The notes beneath the pieces are model-generated. The model had not been told where the DNA came from, ran no database searches, and saw only the letters and a list, made by a program, of their open reading frames with translations. A stretch of 12,945 nucleotides of DNA. Source: Anaerolineae bacterium (GTDB taxonomy: Bacteria; Chloroflexota; Anaerolineae; UBA1429). Position 1 is the first letter of the stretch; every line of letters begins with the position of its first letter. Shown piece by piece: positions 12,849 through 12,945 of the stretch. The stretch spans positions 1-12,945 of the forward strand of contig SKLG01000311.1 of assembly GCA_007123335.1 (NCBI GenBank). The letters are read 5' to 3'. Made by a program: the position numbers and the translations under genes.

Positions 12849-12945
12849 ATGGCAAAGGTAGGTCTCAGACCTCTGGCGGATCGCGTCATCGTCGAGCCCC
12901 TAGAGGAGCAGGAAATGACGGCGTCGGGAATCGTGTTGCCCGAGA
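12849..12945 (+). CDS. groES: Co-chaperonin GroES, N-terminal part (3' truncated)
   Basis: The first 32 residues (MAKVGLRPLADRVIVEPLEEQ, then EMTASGIVLPE) carry the GroES signature: the LRPLADRVIV strand and the start of the mobile loop region with the conserved SGIVLP. GroES is the 10-kDa heptameric lid that caps GroEL in ATP-driven protein folding. The gene runs off the right edge; GroEL is expected to follow in the same operon, though this is not visible. Two CIRCE-like elements around its promoter indicate repression by HrcA. Confidence 0.97.
   Translation, partial: MAKVGLRPLADRVIVEPLEEQEMTASGIVLPE

Overview
The window comes from a GC-rich bacterium that is most likely a member of the Chloroflexota (Anaerolineae-like). 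That assignment is an inference. It rests on the Thr-Pro-rich linker of the membrane-anchored M23 peptidase, on the mix of a tungsten-type aldehyde oxidoreductase, an adenosine-specific kinase and HrcA/CIRCE heat-shock control, and on overall gene style. No rRNA or tRNA gene is present to confirm it. The gene content is metabolic; I see no phage genes, transposase, CRISPR array or tRNA.

Left part (1-2625, + strand): the end of an aldehyde:ferredoxin oxidoreductase gene is followed, after a very strong 15-bp hairpin, by two adjoining MoaD/ThiS-like ubiquitin-fold genes. Only the first has a Gly-Gly tail. A UxaC-family (glucuronate isomerase-like) gene follows. It meets the next, convergent gene inside one shared CTAG.

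Centre (2622-7617, - strand): in transcription order these are a LarA-family (nickel-pincer racemase-like) gene, transaldolase, a URO-D-family methyltransferase-like gene, a small MNT nucleotidyltransferase and a 4-hydroxy-2-oxoglutarate aldolase-like gene. Candidate sigma70 promoters with 17-bp spacers precede the LarA-like, transaldolase and aldolase genes. Transaldolase, the URO-D gene and the nucleotidyltransferase could share one transcript. The enzymes fit breakdown of plant- or biofilm-derived sugars and sugar acids: glycoside hydrolysis, uronate isomerisation, keto-acid aldol cleavage, hydroxyacid epimerisation, pentose-phosphate shuffling and aldehyde oxidation. No single pathway is proven.

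Right part (7618-10721, + strand): a GH1 beta-glucosidase with a good promoter and an M20 amidohydrolase. The beta-glucosidase gene is bracketed by two small arrays of one 22-bp palindromic element. The upstream array is itself enclosed by 17-bp inverted repeats. After a bidirectional terminator hairpin come two leftward genes, an adenosine-specific kinase and a membrane-anchored M23 peptidase.

Right edge (12475-12945): a divergent regulatory region leads into groES. The groES promoter (TTGACA-N17-TAGTAT) is flanked by two CIRCE-like operators, one upstream of -35 and one at the transcription start, followed by a leader of about 200 nt. This dual-CIRCE layout, the compound inverted-repeat element upstream of the beta-glucosidase, and the hairpin between the oxidoreductase and MoaD genes are the most notable non-coding signals.
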